From positions 1,240,001 through 1,304,000 of the forward strand of contig JAKLNG010000010.1 of assembly GCA_022814565.1 (NCBI GenBank): 64,000 nucleotides of DNA, given 5' to 3'. The first letter of the stretch is position 1. Each line of letters begins with the position of its first letter. This document shows positions 52,978 to 64,000 of this stretch, piece by piece. A program made the translations under genes and the position numbers. The notes under the pieces were generated by a model that saw nothing but the letters and a program-made list of their open reading frames with translations, searched no databases and had not been told where the DNA came from. Origin of the DNA: Phaeophleospora eucalypticola (taxonomy: Eukaryota; Ascomycota; Dothideomycetes; Mycosphaerellales; Mycosphaerellaceae).

Positions 52978-54103
52978 TTAAATTAACCACTCCGTTGTGG
53001 CTGACAGTCTTGAGCTCGAGGAGCAGCTGAACAGCGTGAAGGTGTCGCCTAGAGTCTTCGTCTCCATGGAACCCGCCGGCCTTTTACGCAGAACAAGCCC
53101 TCTACCAATGAGCACGACATCCCTATCCTCTGCTAGCTTGGCACGCCCGTACTCAGCCTGAGCACCTCTGGGCTGAAACCCATACCTTCACAGAAGACGT
53201 TCACCGGCTTTCGGCTTAGGGCACCGCCGTAAGAACATGCATGCTTCTGGAAACGAAGTTAGCGAACTGGCTGCAGACCATCAGCCCTGCCAAGGTGAGC
53301 CTTATGCCTGAACGTTACAGCGCCTTACCACGTCCGAATGTCAAATGCGCTAAGGACGGATCGCTCGCTTGTAAGGATTATCTCCAATCAATCGCTTCAA
53401 ATGCTGCGGGAAGCATGGGTTCACTCCTAGCGCGTCTGAAATTCGGACGTGATCAGACGCTGTATGCGAAACACTTTAGCTATTGTGCCTTAGGGCCTAA
53501 GATGTCTTTGAGTAAGAGGCATTTTCGGGATCTTGAGACTAGCGCTGATTCGCCAATGGCGCGTTGCGTGCCGACAACGACATAGCGCGACTGGTAATCC
53601 TCGTCATTCTCGTAGACCTTCTTAAGCCGATACCGTGCAGATCCACGGCGGATTGGCGGCGTTCACATCTCCAGTCGTTTGCAAACTCGTGTTCAAGTGA
53701 TCAATCCGAAGGCATAAAGGTACCGTGTTGAGGACTCCGAAGAATTGAACGCGCCGGAAGGTATGCTCGAAATCGAGATGTCGCAGTTCGTACCGGATCG
53801 GCTCAGGCAAGTCGAGTTGAGTAGAACTCGACAAAGCCCGGACGACACCAGCAGACGACCGCCCTACTGCCATCCGCGACAGTAGTACCGTTGGAACCTC
53901 TACCTATGCATGGTATTCTACCCTATCCTAATTATCGAAGAGCTTGCCTGAGCTGCAGCACCATAGCAGAAGAGCAGAAAAGCGACGTACCTGTTGAGCG
54001 TCGATTGCATATGTTGAACACATGCCAGAGACAAGGTGCTTTCCGGATCTCGAGGTCTCTACAGGTTGTCCTTGCAGCACTGATGCACCTTGCTGGGTCG
54101 TCT
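52978..54103. other. gene-poor spacer upstream of the MFS gene
   Basis: 1.1 kb with no supported gene. Minus-strand frames at 53622-53873 (LDLPEPIRYELRHLDFEHTF) and 53932-54273 look superficially protein-like but have no match I recognise. The right end is the 3' UTR of MTR4. Confidence 0.4.
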
Positions 54104-57100
54104 TTAAAGGTACAAACTCTGTGCGGCGACAATGTCGCGTCGCACCTTGGTAAGTGCCGTCTCGAACTTCTGCTGCAGCTCTTCACTTCCCATGACCTTG
54201 GCGGCCTGGGCTGTCTGTCTGAGCAACTCCTCAAGTCTCCGGAACAGTCTAATGAGACTGCCTTCGTATACATCCGTCATTTTGCTGCATGATGTTAGTA
54301 AAGGCAGTGACTCGCAAGGCTGTGATGTGACTTACCAGATCGATGCGAAGCTGGCTCCATTGCACCAGGAGTAGACAACTTCCATGAGCTGTGGCTTGAA
54401 GGTCTGGAGATATTCTTCCTCATTGACGACCACCTTGCTCTCCGCGCTGACCTTCGCCACTTGGCGAGCTTGCGCCTGAATGTCACGGAATGGCTTCGCG
54501 AGCTCCTCGCGCATGCTTTCGGGATCTTCGCTCTTTTCCTCGAAAATGAAACAACTCAGGCAAGCTGCACACTGCTCTGGAGTGAGCTCGTTGAAGAAGC
54601 GGTTGAACAGAAGTTCAGAGAGAACCAACTCGTCGCCAGTGGAGATCTCACACGCAACACGAGCCTTCAATTGAACGACATCCGCATCGTTCACGAAGCC
54701 AAGGCGACGTAGCACGCGCTTACGATTCTTCAGCTCGTCCAGTTGCAGGACCGACAATGCATCTGCCATCTTCTTCTTGACTGCCTTAATCTGCTGAGTA
54801 ACCTCCATCTTGGCCGAATACTGCTCGTACAACGCCGGAAGCTGCTCCGACTTGTGCAATGGTGACGAGAGAAGCTTGTGTTCAAGCACTTCGATCTTGC
54901 GCAGTAATTTTCTGAAGCCTTCATCCTTGATTCCCATATTCTCAATGGGATCAAGGACCGCGATGCCATCTGGAAATCGCCTCGAGACTTCTTCGAGTGA
55001 CTTGCGCACAGTGTTCCTCTGTTCCTGGGTACGCAGATCGTTCGGCATGAAGACACGGATATGACCAAGGCTGTCGACGGTGCCGTTCGTGACAGGCACG
55101 ACTTCCATTTTGCCCTTCTCGCCAGCAGCTGGTGGACGGATGCCAGGAGGCAAGTCGTCTGTGAGCTTTGCGCCAGGATGCGGCGCGGTGACGTCTGCAG
55201 CGACATTCATCAACACGTCGATAATGTACGACTGCCCGACTGGTATGTCCTCCACCTTCTGGTTTCTCTTCGGTTGGGCCTTGATGAAGTTCACGACGAC
55301 ACACCAACCAAAGTCATGCTCCTTGTACTTGATCTTGAGAAGCCGACCAGGTTGGAGGTACTTGACCAGATACTGAGGATGGCTCATGACGGCCTTCATC
55401 TCGTTGCCGTAGTTTGTCAATGTTTGCCGAATGTCATAGTACTCCTTGATCTCGGCTTCGTTCTCGATGATCATGTCTGCGCGCTTCTGCTCAAGCTCGA
55501 CCATTTCCTTTTCGAGCCCCGATACAGATGCCGCATTTTGAAATTGGAAGAAACATCTCTCCAGCATGAATTCGGGGCTGATTGTCTCCACGCGCATCAA
55601 GTTGAGGATCATGTTGTAGCCAAGATAGAAAGCGCTGTTGAGCTTGTCCTGCTCACCTCGTACAATCTCCTTGGCGACGGCCGGCTCCATCTGTTCGTCG
55701 ATCATCATGATGACAATACCACGTTCGTCGAGACCTCTACGACCTGCACGTCCAGACATCTGAATGAACTCGCTGGGTGTTACCCATCTGAGCGAAACGC
55801 CGTCGAACTTGCGTACAGATGTGAAGACGACAGTCTTGGCTGGCATATTGAGACCGATGGAGAAGGTCTCAGTTGCAAACAGCACCTTGATCAGTCCTTC
55901 TTGGAATAGAATCTCAATGGTTTCCTTGAGGATGGGCAGCAGTCCGGAGTGATGGATACCGATGCCGCGGCGCAAAAGTGGCAACAGATGCTGAATCTGC
56001 GGCAGCTCCTTGTCCTCATCCGATAGCATCTCAATTGCTGAATTGAATACCTTTGACACCATTGCCTTCTCTGACTCTTCGTTGAACGCAAGCTGACTCA
56101 TTTGGAGTGCGTAATTCTCGCAGTCGCGCTTTGAGAAGGAGAACACGATGACAGGGTTGTATTGCTTCATCATGATCATCTTGACGATCTTGTAGATGTC
56201 GGTAGGACCATCTTTCCGGCCGCCTTTGTTGGTTTTCTTGTCCTTGCCTTTGCCTTTCCGCTTGGCCATGGGGTCGGAGCCGTCATCCCCTGCCTTCTCT
56301 GAAATCGAAGACATGGCCTTGTTGAAGTTCTCCTCGCGGAACACACCCTTTTCATCAACGATGAGATGTATGCCGTCGGCGCCTGCCGGAAAGAAGTAGT
56401 GCTGAAGTGGTGTTGGACGGAAGTCGGTGTACACAACGTGGCATGGCTGGCTGTGAGTCTTCGTGATCCATTCGGCGAACTGCATCGCGTTGGGTATCGT
56501 GGCGGATAGGAAGACGTATCGCACTTTATCTGGGAGTAAAATGATCGTCTCTTCCCAAACCACACCTCTTGACTTGTCTCGCATGTAGTGTACCTCATCG
56601 AAGACTACCCAAGCAACCTCTCGCATGATCTCGCTTCCTCGGTACAACATAGATCGGAGAATCTCAGTTGTCATGACCAGACAGGTAGCGGTCGGATTGA
56701 TGGTGACATCTCCTGTCATGAGACCGACGTCCCCAAACTCGGCGTTGAACTCGCGGTACTTCTGATTGCTGAGCGCCTTGATCGGACTCGTGTAGATGAC
56801 TCTCTGGTTGTTCTTCAAACACTGCGCAATCGCGTATTCTGCCACCACCGTCTTTCCTGCACTCGTGTGCGCAGATACCAGCACACTCTCATTGCGTTCG
56901 ATGGACGAGATCGAGACTTCTTGGAAGGGATCGAGTTGGAAGGGCCAGGTCCGCGCGGGCTCTTCTGGGCGCTTGTGCTTCGAGATCGGGACGTACTGGT
57001 AGTCGGGTGGAAGCGAGACTTGATGGCGGACTTGATGGGACAGCACTACAGCTGCATCGTCTTTTTGTGCCTGCAGGCCTGCGGCCGCTGCAACTTCTCG

Positions 57101-57343
57101 AGACTGTTCGGTTTCGAATTCGTCTGTGATGACAGGCTCGGGCTCATCGTCCTTGCGCTGTCGCTTCTGACCGCGGTCGCCGTCAGACTCCGCCGTGTGC
57201 GCATCGGTCGCGAAATCGCGCGCGTCGGTCATGTTGGCATCGCCATTTTGCGGGCTCTTGATGTCGCCATTGAGAGATCTCTTCTTGTTGTTCTTTGAAG
57301 GTTTTGCCTTCTCGTCGAAGACGTCGAACAGTTCATCTTCCAT
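54104..57343 (-). CDS. MTR4: exosome RNA helicase Mtr4
   Basis: Exons 54336-57343 and 54104-54284 (51-nt intron) encode 1062 aa, the usual length. Ski2-like helicase motifs: Walker A AHTSAGKT (158-165), YTSPIKALSNQKYREF, DEVH (249-252), SATIPN, GIGIHHSGLLPILKE, and motif VI QMSGRAGRRGLDERG. The arch/KOW insert spans about 620-830 and the DSHCT domain closes the protein. The short last exon supplies the conserved end CKMTDVYEGSLIRLFRRLEEL; without it the ORF would stop at SFASIW. Mtr4 unwinds RNA for the nuclear exosome, in the TRAMP complex and in rRNA processing. The acidic/basic N-terminus (about 1-100) is poorly conserved, as in the family. ATG at 57343 (MEDELFDVFD) matches the family start. 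Confidence 0.96.
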
Positions 57344-57976
57344 GATGATGAGCTGCGTGCGACGTGTTGGATTGTGGTGTGGATGCTGAGCGGAATCGAG
57401 GTGGAAGTTGTTTCTTTGCCTCGAAGAAAGATTGAAGCTGCAAGCAACTTGTGACGGCACCAAGATTATTTTGGGGTCCGTGCTCTCCACGTGACCGCTT
57501 CTTCGTTTCGACTTACACTTCCAACTACAACATCAGCTTCACTCCCATCTTCACGGACATCTACTGCGAATATATTGAACGTTGGGGTCTGTATTATCCG
57601 CTCTCGTTACATCTTCGCATGACTGATCTAGCAAACCGTGATCATCGCCAGCCAACCGCTTCGATCTCATGGCAGCGGCTATTGCACAGCCTGCCATGTG
57701 GTGTCAGCCTCACTGCGAAGGAACGCTTTCACGATGAAAGGACGCTCGCTCACCGAATTGATTCGCATGCAGCAGAATTGCTAAACTCGGACTTGCCAAC
57801 CTGACTGTTTGCATCACTGCATTCTGCTACGCCGCTCGTGGCTCTGCTCGATCCCGTCGCGCTTCGGAAAATGGCTGATGTTGGAGCTGGCACAGCACCC
57901 CGATATCATTCTCCCGGTAGGACAGATCTCTCTTCTATGAATTCCCTCTTCCTACTACGTCTATTCTCTTTGCAGA
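57344..57976. promoter_or_regulatory. divergent promoter with probable 5'-UTR intron
   Basis: 633 bp between MTR4 and the small membrane protein gene. A good intron, 57917-57975 (gtagga...tttgcag), ends two bases before the ATG of the latter. An upstream ATG at 57871 opens an out-of-frame uORF whether or not this intron is spliced. Confidence 0.45.
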
Positions 57977-58852
57977 ATGTCCGTCGGTCTCATTGTTGGT
58001 CTGGTCCTCGCTGTGGTCGCCTTTTGCATAATCACCGCTCTCCTCACGAGATTCTGGACAGTCAAACGTCTCCACCGCGAAAAAGCAAGAAAGACCCAAA
58101 TACATGTCCTGCCACCTCCTGTGCAAGCCAGAAACTGGTCATCACGGACTCCTGTACGGCATACACCGAGTCTGCCCGTGTTTGCAGCTTCAAGTGCATC
58201 ACTCGAAGCCGGTCCCGAGCGATTCCCACAGATCCAGCCACCCGCCGAACTCGATGCTCAGTCCCGCACAATATCCAGCGTGCATACGAGCACACCCGTA
58301 TCTGAGCTTGTGGTCAGAGATATAGTGTCGTCTCCTCTGTCTCCTCCGGGAGCAGCTGTACGACCCGCCGCCATTCGATCCAACACATTCGATTCGATAG
58401 CAGCGGAGCCTGATCTTCCACCATCATCGGCCATGCACGACACTTCTCTCTCCCCTGCGCGGCCTCCAAAGGCACACATCGAGCGATCGCCTTCGATGAT
58501 CTGGATGATGGAAACGATCGAAGCCTTCGAGCCGGTGATGTCGCGCTCAACATCTCGTCCCAAACCGACATTCCAAGCAAGATCGCCTCAAGAGCGATCT
58601 AAGTCACCTGAGCGCTGTGCAACTGTCAGCACGTATAGCTCGTCAATCTACTCAACCGCAGAGTCAACACACACCTCGGTGGAAACGCCCGTGGTCCGAA
58701 CTGCAATCGCGTACAACCGTGCTCACAGCGGCGAGCTTCCGCGCGCTAGCATGGTTCGACTCGACTCTCAAGAGTCTTCGTCAAGATGTCTGGCGCTCGC
58801 TCAAGTGCCGACCGCATACGTCCCGTACAGACCGCCTTTCACATCGGGATGA
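57977..58852 (+). CDS. single-pass membrane protein of unknown function, 291 aa
   Basis: Intronless coding region. It opens with a hydrophobic helix (about 3-23, VGLIVGLVLAVVAFCIITALL) followed by a basic flank (RFWTVKRLHREKARK), implying an N-out/C-in signal anchor. The rest is a Ser/Thr/Pro-rich, probably disordered cytoplasmic tail with many SP/TP pairs (for example SSPLSPP, RSPQERSKSPER), possible kinase sites. I recognise no family. Codon-level coherence and the clean transmembrane-plus-basic start argue for a real gene. The frame ends in YVPYRPPFTSG. The upstream 5'-UTR intron and uORF are noted in the promoter entry. Confidence 0.6.
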   Translation: MSVGLIVGLVLAVVAFCIITALLTRFWTVKRLHREKARKTQIHVLPPPVQARNWSSRTPVRHTPSLPVFAASSASLEAGPERFPQIQPPAELDAQSRTISSVHTSTPVSELVVRDIVSSPLSPPGAAVRPAAIRSNTFDSIAAEPDLPPSSAMHDTSLSPARPPKAHIERSPSMIWMMETIEAFEPVMSRSTSRPKPTFQARSPQERSKSPERCATVSTYSSSIYSTAESTHTSVETPVVRTAIAYNRAHSGELPRASMVRLDSQESSSRCLALAQVPTAYVPYRPPFTSG

Positions 58853-60496
58853 AGAGGCTGCGGCCACCACAGACCACAACTTCGATGTCGACGATGACTT
58901 TTGCGGCAAGAAGGGAGCTTCTTCTCCGATGCGGTCGTGGCGATTCGAGGCAGCTCCATTTCACGACCGGAATGCCGAGTATACGATTGTCGCAAATAAG
59001 CCCTGGAAGGGCGTATGAGGAGTCCACATGGCGCACTCGCTTCTGGGATTGGAGCAAGTGGTTTGGCAGTCGACGTGTTCGTATGATCTTGTTTGACGAT
59101 AAGCTCCAAAGCTGGAATCGAGTCGTCCGATACGGCTTCGAAGATGGCCTGCTCCTCATGGGGCATCTGGACGCTCTGCCGGCTCTCCATCGACTCATCA
59201 CCCTGCTCTGCGCATCCTTGCTTCTCCTGAACAGTGACAATGCCGCTGCTCCTCTCGTCACGCCTGACCGGGACTCCCAAAAGAATCCAAACAAGCAAAC
59301 CGAAGCAGCGCTCACGACATCTCTCGCAAAGCCCCCTTACCAATCCCTCTCCCACCCTCCACAACTCCATCAACCCAAAGAATCTCCCAACCCATCGCAA
59401 AACAAACCTCACCACCCTCACATACACCACCACCAGCTTCACCGCCATGAGCATCGTAAACCAAATCGCCCTGCGGAGCATGTTAGCGCAAAACATGAAA
59501 GACCGAGAAGCGCCCGCATTGCGAAGGGAAATATTGCCGAGTTGTTTACATCAAATGTCCTTTGGTGGCTTGACATGAACGTTTGTTGCTGAATTTCCGT
59601 ATTCGAAAATCCATGGTCCTTGGTTCGTGGTACAACGCTGTTCCGGACCAGTGAGCTGCCTGGACTCGCAATGTCCCGATCAGCATAGCAATAGATCCTG
59701 CCCAGAAGGAAAAGAACAGCGACGATACACGTAGACTTGAGAAACAAGCCGTGAGAGCAAGTAATTTTTCAAAGATCCTTTCTCATTTCATAACCCTCTC
59801 TCCGAACGCTACCACACCTCCACCCCTTGACAACAACAATGTCAAGCGCCGAGGCGTGGTCTCAGATGGTATGTTGTATGTACACATCCTCTTCACTGAA
59901 CTCAAGAGAGATCTTTCCAGATCCAGCGTCCAAATCTTCCCTCCGTCTCCACCACACACACATAAAAGTACAAAGACTTTCTCCTCCGCCTCTTCTGCTC
60001 CTCCGCGATTTCAACACAAACATTATGCCTTTCTAAGAAGAACTCCGACCACCCGCTTGTTTTGTGTGTAAGACGAGGAAGAAAAAAAAAGGAGGTAGCG
60101 CGAGTCCCATAATCCGACCAGGAAAGGAATCCTGTCGAGCCCATGCTGTGTTACTGCCGTTAAAAAAGCCCCCCAAAACAAAGTTTCCGCACCGAGCTGG
60201 TAGGTGGTAATTGTCTTTCTGTCGAAGAAAATGAAGGACAAGAATTGAACAAGTCCGACTGCTGAAAGGTATGTCGCCCGGTGTGTGGACGCCGTGGTAT
60301 GTACAACCAGTACTGCTCCGGGAGACGATACATGTGCATGTCGATGCCGCGAAGGTAAAAGTGCAAACCCCAGCCGTCCGTCATGAGAATGCGCCACGCT
60401 GAAAGATTCCGTCAAAAATGAGTGTGATCGATCGCGCCGGGTTTATGATTGGAATGCATATTGTCGTGAGAAGCACTGGGTCATGTCATTGATAGA
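58853..60496. other. convergent intergenic region
   Basis: 1.6 kb with no supported gene. Two long overlapping frames (58786-59592 plus, 58801-59496 minus) run opposite each other; the plus one is His/Pro/Lys-rich low complexity, the minus one starts with a hydrophobic stretch. Neither has a motif. The right part is probably 3' UTR of the next gene. Confidence 0.4.
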
Positions 60497-62677
60497 TTAA
60501 GCCTTGGACACCATGTCCAGTTTAGGCCGAAGTTGGTTCGCGATGTCGTCCTTGGTCGTCACCATCTCCTTGGGAATCTTCGAGACGCGGTAGGCACCAC
60601 CACGGATTGCTGAGTTTTGTACAGCAGAGATGCCTGAGCGGTTGCTACGAATGCTGCCAGTGTCGCTTGGCGATCCAGCAGGATCCCTCAGTTTGGATGG
60701 TGGTGCAAAGTCCAGAGCAGTGAACGTTCCAGACTTGCGGAGATCGTGAGGTGATGGAAGAGCGGCCAAGTGGTCAAATGATGATGCCAACGGAGTGAAA
60801 GCTCGCACGCTTGGGCTGTATGGACGCGAGACACCCATTGGCGAGTCCGGTCGACCACCGTTCTGCATGTTGCGGAACGTGCTTGGTGGTGCGAAGTCGG
60901 ACGCGTTGAAGATGCTCGAGTCGTCCTTCATAAGATGCGGCGTCGGCAAGCTCAAAAGCGGCATTGGAGGTGGTAACTTCTTCTTAGGCATCGGTCGACC
61001 GCGACCGCCCATCGAGTAAGTAGAGAACTTCCTCATGTGGCCGCCACCGAGAGATGAGTTGCCGCTGACTCGCGGTCTGGCACGAGGCGGCGGTGTCATG
61101 GCTCTTCGTCCAGGACCCTGAGCAAACGGCCTTGCGCCAGGCACGATAAAGCCTCCAGTGTCAGGATCGTAAACGACGCCCTCGAGCATGTCATCGTAAA
61201 CGTCCTCCTCATAGTGGGCATACATTGGCGTAGGCTTGCTGTCGTCAAAGTACTCCTTGTAGAACGATCTAATCCTGTTGGCGCGAGCTTCCGGGTTGTC
61301 GTCCTGGACCTCCGGCGGCAGAGGTCGCATGCCCATCACAGACAATCGGTTGCCAGCAGGACCGCCAATGACGGATAGCCTGTCATTGGCAGCAACTGGT
61401 TGCGGTGCGTGCAGGGCCGGCGCGGGCTGAGCAGCAGCAGCTGGCGCAGACCCATCGAGCGAGTACCTGGTGTAGATCATAGCGGGATCGATGTCGTAAG
61501 GCTCGGGCTCGTTGATGGTAACACCAGGGGGCATGGGTGGAGGAGGCTCGTCGTCGCCGTAGTTACTTGACTCCGGTCTGCTCTCGGGCTTGACGCTGGA
61601 CATCGAGTCCTTTCGTGGTGGCGGTGGAGGCACGCTGTTCGATGATGTCCTGGCAGAGTCCATTCGTGGTGGTACTGGCATTGACAGCGCGACTGGCTCG
61701 GGTGGCGTGGGAGGCAAAGGATAGATCTCCTTCTCGTTGATGTCTGGCAACGGCGAGTCCAAGCTAGCCTTGCGACTTGTCGGTCCCACTTGACTTGTCG
61801 AGCTGCGCGCCTGTGTGGTCGAGAAGTTGTCGGATGAGACAGATTCGGTAGGAGAGAATGGGTCTGCTCGCTTGCCGTATGACTGGGACATGGGGCGAGC
61901 GTTGGCAACAAGGCCAGCGCGGTCGTGAACAGCCGAGTGCTGACCGGTCGACATCGAATAGAGAGAACCCTTGTCGTCGTTCAGGCGTCCAAACTTGTAA
62001 GAGTCGTTGTCCGTCGAAGGCCTCATCAAGGTGACCGGTCGGTATGGGTCGTGCTCGTCATGCATGTTGCGAGACATGCTGTGAAGCGACTCGCGAGAGC
62101 CTGACAGACCAGCTGGGAGCAAGTATGGGTTGCTCCCAACTCCCATGTCCATCGATAGTCCTCGTGGTCTTCTTGACGACGCGGCGCCCAAGTCTGTCAC
62201 GCTCATCTCGGGAATCTTGGGATCGTTCCTCTTTCCTCGGCCACGCTTTGTCGCAGGTCCTACACCATCCATGCCAAAATCCAGCGACTTGTGAGGGTCA
62301 TTGATGTCTTCCATGCGCTGCTTCTTCAAATGCCTTCGGTGGAGGAATATCAGTACGGCCGCGGCGCATGCGAGAGGAATGCTTCGAACAGTCAGTATCT
62401 CATGTCACAGGCCTTATAGTCGCAATACTCACACAACACCAAGAATAATGGCCAAATTTTGCGTACTCTCTACCGACGCGGGAGTAACACACTTGCTGCT
62501 CTTGTCGTCGGGGCCACATGTACTTGACGAGCTGCTATCGTCGTTTGATGAGCTTCGCTCCATCAGTGTGCGTGTGACATGGTGAACTCCGTGGGCGGCC
62601 TCGTCGGCGAAGCGCTTGAGGTGTGCAGCGTGTAATGAACGGGACTGCAGGCCCGAATGGAGAGCAGGTAATCTCAT
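60497..62677 (-). CDS. fungal single-pass membrane protein with long proline-rich cytoplasmic tail
   Basis: Exons 62433-62677 and 60497-62381 (51-nt intron, gtgagt...cgaag) encode 709 aa. The intron cuts the transmembrane helix in two, and only the spliced form gives a full helix (about 74-96: NLAIILGVVIPLACAAAVLIFL). It is followed by HRRHLKKQRMEDINDPHKSLDFGMDG, in which the KSLDFGMD block recurs in fungal proteins of this type. A Ser-rich region with two cysteines (STCGPDDKSSKC) precedes the membrane. The tail is Pro/Ser-rich, with PPPPPRKDS and PPPMPPG runs suggesting SH3 or profilin contacts, and repeated DFAPPS(T/K)(F/L)R blocks near the end. Function unknown. Confidence 0.78.
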
Positions 62678-64000
62678 GGCTGCGAAGGCCGGGCAGCGGA
62701 ACTGCCAGTGGGAGCGGCGGAGGCCTGCGGAGTGACCGGCGAGGTCGTGTCGGCGTGTGAAGATGCGATGAGGGCAAGCGTTTCCCTGGAAGTGACGTCG
62801 AGGCCGATGGTGTTTGAGGGTGCGGTGATGGGTGTTTGCTTCAGATTATGCGGCGTCGTGGGCGTGTATGAGGTTCAGGGGATCGGTTTCGCAGGCAGTC
62901 CTCGTCGGGGAGGTGATGGTCTCAAGGAGCGTGGGCGTGGCTGTGTGTCGCGGTATGTACAATGAGAGACTGCGGTCAATGGGATGCCGTCGAGGTGTGT
63001 GTTGTGGTGGTTAGAGTGTGATCAAACGAGTGTCGATGGCAGCGCCATGTGAGGAATGCAAGGCCAGCGCCTCGACCGTGGAGCGGAATACGAGAGGTGC
63101 GGGTTGGCGGAGGTGGTGGTCGGGTAGAGACTGACTGGAGAGCGACAGAGTGTTGGCAGCAGCTGGAAAGGAGACGGATGGAATGCACAGCACGGGCCCT
63201 CTCACGTTCCCGCCCGTGCTATCGTCAGCCACTCCCGTGCTCGGCTGCCTCACCATGTCCTGAGGCGCTCTTCCTTACCTCCCTTTTCGGCCACAACACA
63301 CCAGGATCGATTTACTGACCACCACCTCAAAAGCTCATTGATCACGCTGCTTGTGCCGTCAATTGCCTGCTATTCTGTCTCGTTGCATGTTCACCGCCAG
63401 CGTCTAGAACAGCCATCCTGGACCGTTGCTGGCGGCGCAGACAAGCATCAGCGCTGTTGGTCTAATGCGCCATCTCGACTAGCGCCAGGAACATCCGCCC
63501 GCCCCTCCAATCGCATCCCTGCTAAACATGGTACCTGCATCCATCCCCAAACCATCCCACTCATTGGCCGCCCGCAGATTGCACCTCCTTCTCTGCGCAA
63601 CACCACCACGCACAACAGAACATTCGTCTGTCCTTCCATCTTGTCGATAACGCTGCATCGTGCACTCGAATATGTTTCTTGTGTGCCGTTCAACACGAAC
63701 GTCACGCGTAGACGACACCAGCCGATTGAGTTCCGCCGTTCGCGCCTGCTAGTCCCCGTTGCACCCGGCATCCTTGAACAAGTAATTTCCGCTGCTGCTC
63801 CACCCACGTTGTTGAGAATCCTCACCAACTCGCCACCACGCTCGAATAACGATTCGCAGGCGACGCGACGCATCTGCCGGAGTCCGGTCCGCACAGAACG
63901 GCATCATCAAAATGTCGTTGTCAATGTCGATGGCCCAGCTGTGCCTTCGATGTAAACATTGTCTCGATTCATGGCCATCACCCCCTCCTATATCGCTCAT
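62678..64000. other. window end, no supported gene
   Basis: Promoter side of the proline-rich membrane protein gene. A 205-codon plus frame (63338-63955) overlaps a 148-codon minus frame (63448-63894); both are Arg/Pro/Thr-rich and without motif, so neither is called. Confidence 0.45.

Noticed and set aside
52978..54103. Mobile-element or gene remnant in the MFS-MTR4 gap
   Set aside because: No terminal repeats, no transposase or polymerase motif, and the ORFs give no recognisable protein.
55061..55909. 282-codon plus-strand ORF, and 56588-57298 likewise
   Set aside because: Antisense to the conserved MTR4 helicase exon; composition is that of a shadow frame.
58786..59592. 268-codon plus ORF and 231-codon minus ORF (58801-59496)
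   Set aside because: They overlap the end of the 291-aa gene and each other; the plus product is His/Pro/Lys low complexity and the minus one has no family feature beyond a hydrophobic start.
63338..63955. 205-codon plus ORF at the right edge
   Set aside because: Arg/Pro/Thr-rich with an equally long antisense frame; no motif seen.

Overview
The window is nuclear DNA of a filamentous ascomycete. The genes are densely packed on both strands. Introns are short (mostly 47-70 nt) with GTAAGT/GTGAGT-type donors, CTAAC-like branch sites and YAG acceptors. The gene set is typically fungal (SOG2, Mtr4, Ccz1, the YPL260W family, P1 stalk protein, DUF3405). The many short proteins with an LPxELRxxIYE motif, some with a SAP-like module, point to Dothideomycetes, perhaps Mycosphaerellales; that assignment is inference. 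Coordinates below combine exons that I spliced by eye from GT..AG signals, reading frame and family knowledge.

Layout. 0.9-13 kb is housekeeping: TRAPPC13, a DEDDy exonuclease-like protein, a small SET protein, the YPL260W (UPF0662) homologue, P1, SOG2, lipoate ligase and a first LPxEIR-motif gene. 15-19 kb holds a mucin-like membrane protein and a small secreted protein built from KR-bounded repeats (18250-18817). 21-27 kb holds a polysaccharide deacetylase convergent with a short-chain dehydrogenase, and a secreted expansin-like protein, separated by long gene-poor gaps. 28-36.5 kb carries mitochondrial uL24, a coiled-coil protein, Naa10, a small unknown protein and a DUF3405 protein. 36.9-42.1 kb is a same-strand array of six LPxELRxxIYE paralogues. 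Four of them have a nearly identical 15-17 bp element upstream. 42.7 kb has a tRNA-Lys(CTT) gene with two introns. 43.7-48.1 kb has CCZ1 convergent with a larger SET protein. 48.5-50.9 kb has two longer paralogues (SAP-like plus LPxELR). 51-64 kb has an MFS transporter, MTR4 and two single-pass membrane proteins of unknown function.

Most striking signals. (1) The tRNA-Lys(CTT) gene reads as a perfect 73-nt tRNA only after removal of a normal anticodon-loop intron and a second 51-nt insertion inside the T-loop. That insertion has every hallmark of a spliceosomal intron (GTAAGT, CTAAC, CAG) and splits the Pol III B box. (2) The 171-aa cysteine-free secreted precursor has four W[ND]LxP-starting units, each ending in Lys-Arg, which looks like a Kex2-processed peptide precursor. 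(3) The paralogue array shares an E-box-containing upstream element. I see no mobile elements, CRISPR arrays or rRNA genes.
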